Shown here piece after piece: positions 4,803 through 5,274 of a DNA stretch of 5,274 nt. How positions within the stretch are numbered: the stretch's first letter is position 1; every line of letters begins with the position of its first letter. Under the pieces are notes generated by a model. It saw only the letters and a list, made by a program, of their open reading frames with translations. It was not told the origin of the DNA and did not search any database. Origin of the DNA: an uncultured Haemophilus sp. (GTDB lineage: Bacteria; Pseudomonadota; Gammaproteobacteria; Enterobacterales; Pasteurellaceae); contig CAUGKJ010000077.1 of NCBI GenBank assembly GCA_959600045.1, positions 1 to 5,274 of the forward strand, given 5' to 3'. The translations under genes and the position numbers were made by a program.

Positions 4803-5274
4803 TTAATTGTGTGGATTGCGAGTGTTGGTGTTGACCAAGTTACGCATCAATAACGCATAATCAAGTTGGATGTCTTGTGGCACATCTAAAAAGACAAAGT
4901 GGCCATCGCCAAGTGCGGCTTCCACATTTTCGTTTTTTCGATTGAGCATTTTTTCAATCTTAAAGACGATGTTGCCTTGTGGGGTCATCATTTCCACTTC
5001 ATCACCAAGCAAGAATTTATTTTTCACAGCCACTTCAGCCATGCCTTGTTCGTTACGTTTGCCGGTAAATTCACCGACAAATTGTTGGCGTTCAGAAATA
5101 GAGTAGCCATATTCGTAATTTTGGTATTCATCGTGCGTATGGCGACGTAAGAAACCTTCGGTATAACCACGATGAGCAAGGGATTCCAACGTATCCATTA
5201 AGCTTTCATCAAATGGTTTGCCTGCTGCCGCATCATCAATGGCTTTGCGGTAGACTTGTGCGGTTCTTGCGCAG
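4803..5274 (-). CDS. trhP: tRNA hydroxylation protein TrhP / YegQ (U32 family), 5' part beyond window
   Basis: TrhP (YegQ) makes 5-hydroxyuridine at wobble position 34 of tRNA, using prephenate, in the oxygen-independent route. The C-terminal 156 residues are present, about a third of the ~450-residue E. coli protein. The frame continues to the right edge without a start (CARTAQVYRKAIDDAAAGKP at the edge); an internal Met at 5198-5196 is not the start. Conserved runs are LAHRGYTEGFLRRHTHDEYQ, ERQQFVGEFTG, VAVKNKFLLGDEVEMMTPQG, and the end DYALLMRNLVNTNTRNPHN. These belong to the C-terminal domain that follows the U32 catalytic barrel. A one-mismatch USS (AAGTGCGGC) lies at 4911-4919. The stop codon is followed directly by the promoter of the candidate small RNA. 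Confidence 0.95.
   Translation of the reverse strand, partial: CARTAQVYRKAIDDAAAGKPFDESLMDTLESLAHRGYTEGFLRRHTHDEYQNYEYGYSISERQQFVGEFTGKRNEQGMAEVAVKNKFLLGDEVEMMTPQGNIVFKIEKMLNRKNENVEAALGDGHFVFLDVPQDIQLDYALLMRNLVNTNTRNPHN
4911..4919 (+). other. Imperfect Haemophilus-type uptake signal core (in trhP)
   Basis: AAGTGCGGC differs from the AAGTGCGGT core only in the last base. It may be a decayed or low-activity copy. Confidence 0.45.

Noticed and set aside
4870..5150. Two plus-strand frames within trhP
   Set aside because: Antisense shadows of the conserved trhP frame.

Overview
The window looks like a Pasteurellaceae chromosome, most likely Haemophilus or a close relative. Tgt, QueA and TrhP are near-identical in plan to their gammaproteobacterial homologues. 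Three exact copies of the Haemophilus-type uptake sequence core AAGTGCGGT/ACCGCACTT are present, plus one with a single mismatch. Every recognisable gene reads on the minus strand.

Layout, read in the direction of transcription (right to left). The end of trhP (yegQ; tRNA wobble 5-hydroxyuridine) runs in from the right edge and stops at 4803. Just behind it is a compact promoter, hairpin and terminator unit (about 4787-4674) that looks like a small RNA gene. Next comes an AT-rich leader (4673-4550) with a good CRP-like site and an inverted repeat that would bury the ribosome binding site of the following frame. From 4549 to 2415 lies the wreck of a type I-C CRISPR-Cas operon. The first ~17 codons of cas3 are fused to the last ~98 codons of cas4. 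An intact 483-codon gene follows, then the first ~72 codons of cas1, fused to one solitary CRISPR repeat. After that come queA (2267-1176), an intrinsic terminator (1131-1107), and tgt (1063 to the left edge, lacking its last ~20-30 codons).

Type I-C operons normally read cas3-cas5-cas8c-cas7-cas4-cas1-cas2-array. The remnants are in exactly this order and strand, so two large internal deletions explain the present state: one from cas3 into cas4, one from cas1 into the array. Small lesions add to it: a frameshift in cas4, a frameshift at codon 2 of cas1, and a Cys-to-Tyr change in the cas4 iron-sulfur ligand set. The cas remnants are much richer in G+C than a Haemophilus gene should be, and the cas4 remnant carries an exact 12-base Neisseria-type DNA uptake sequence (AGGTCGTCTGAA). 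This suggests the locus came from a Neisseria species by natural transformation.

The intact 483-residue gene sits precisely between the cas4 stop codon and the cas1 ribosome binding site. It is strongly AT-rich, unlike the cas pieces. It encodes a long coiled coil followed by two or three membrane segments. Its function is unknown to me; its position and its survival inside a dead immune locus make it a candidate stand-alone defence gene. This is the most interesting object in the window, together with the candidate small RNA.
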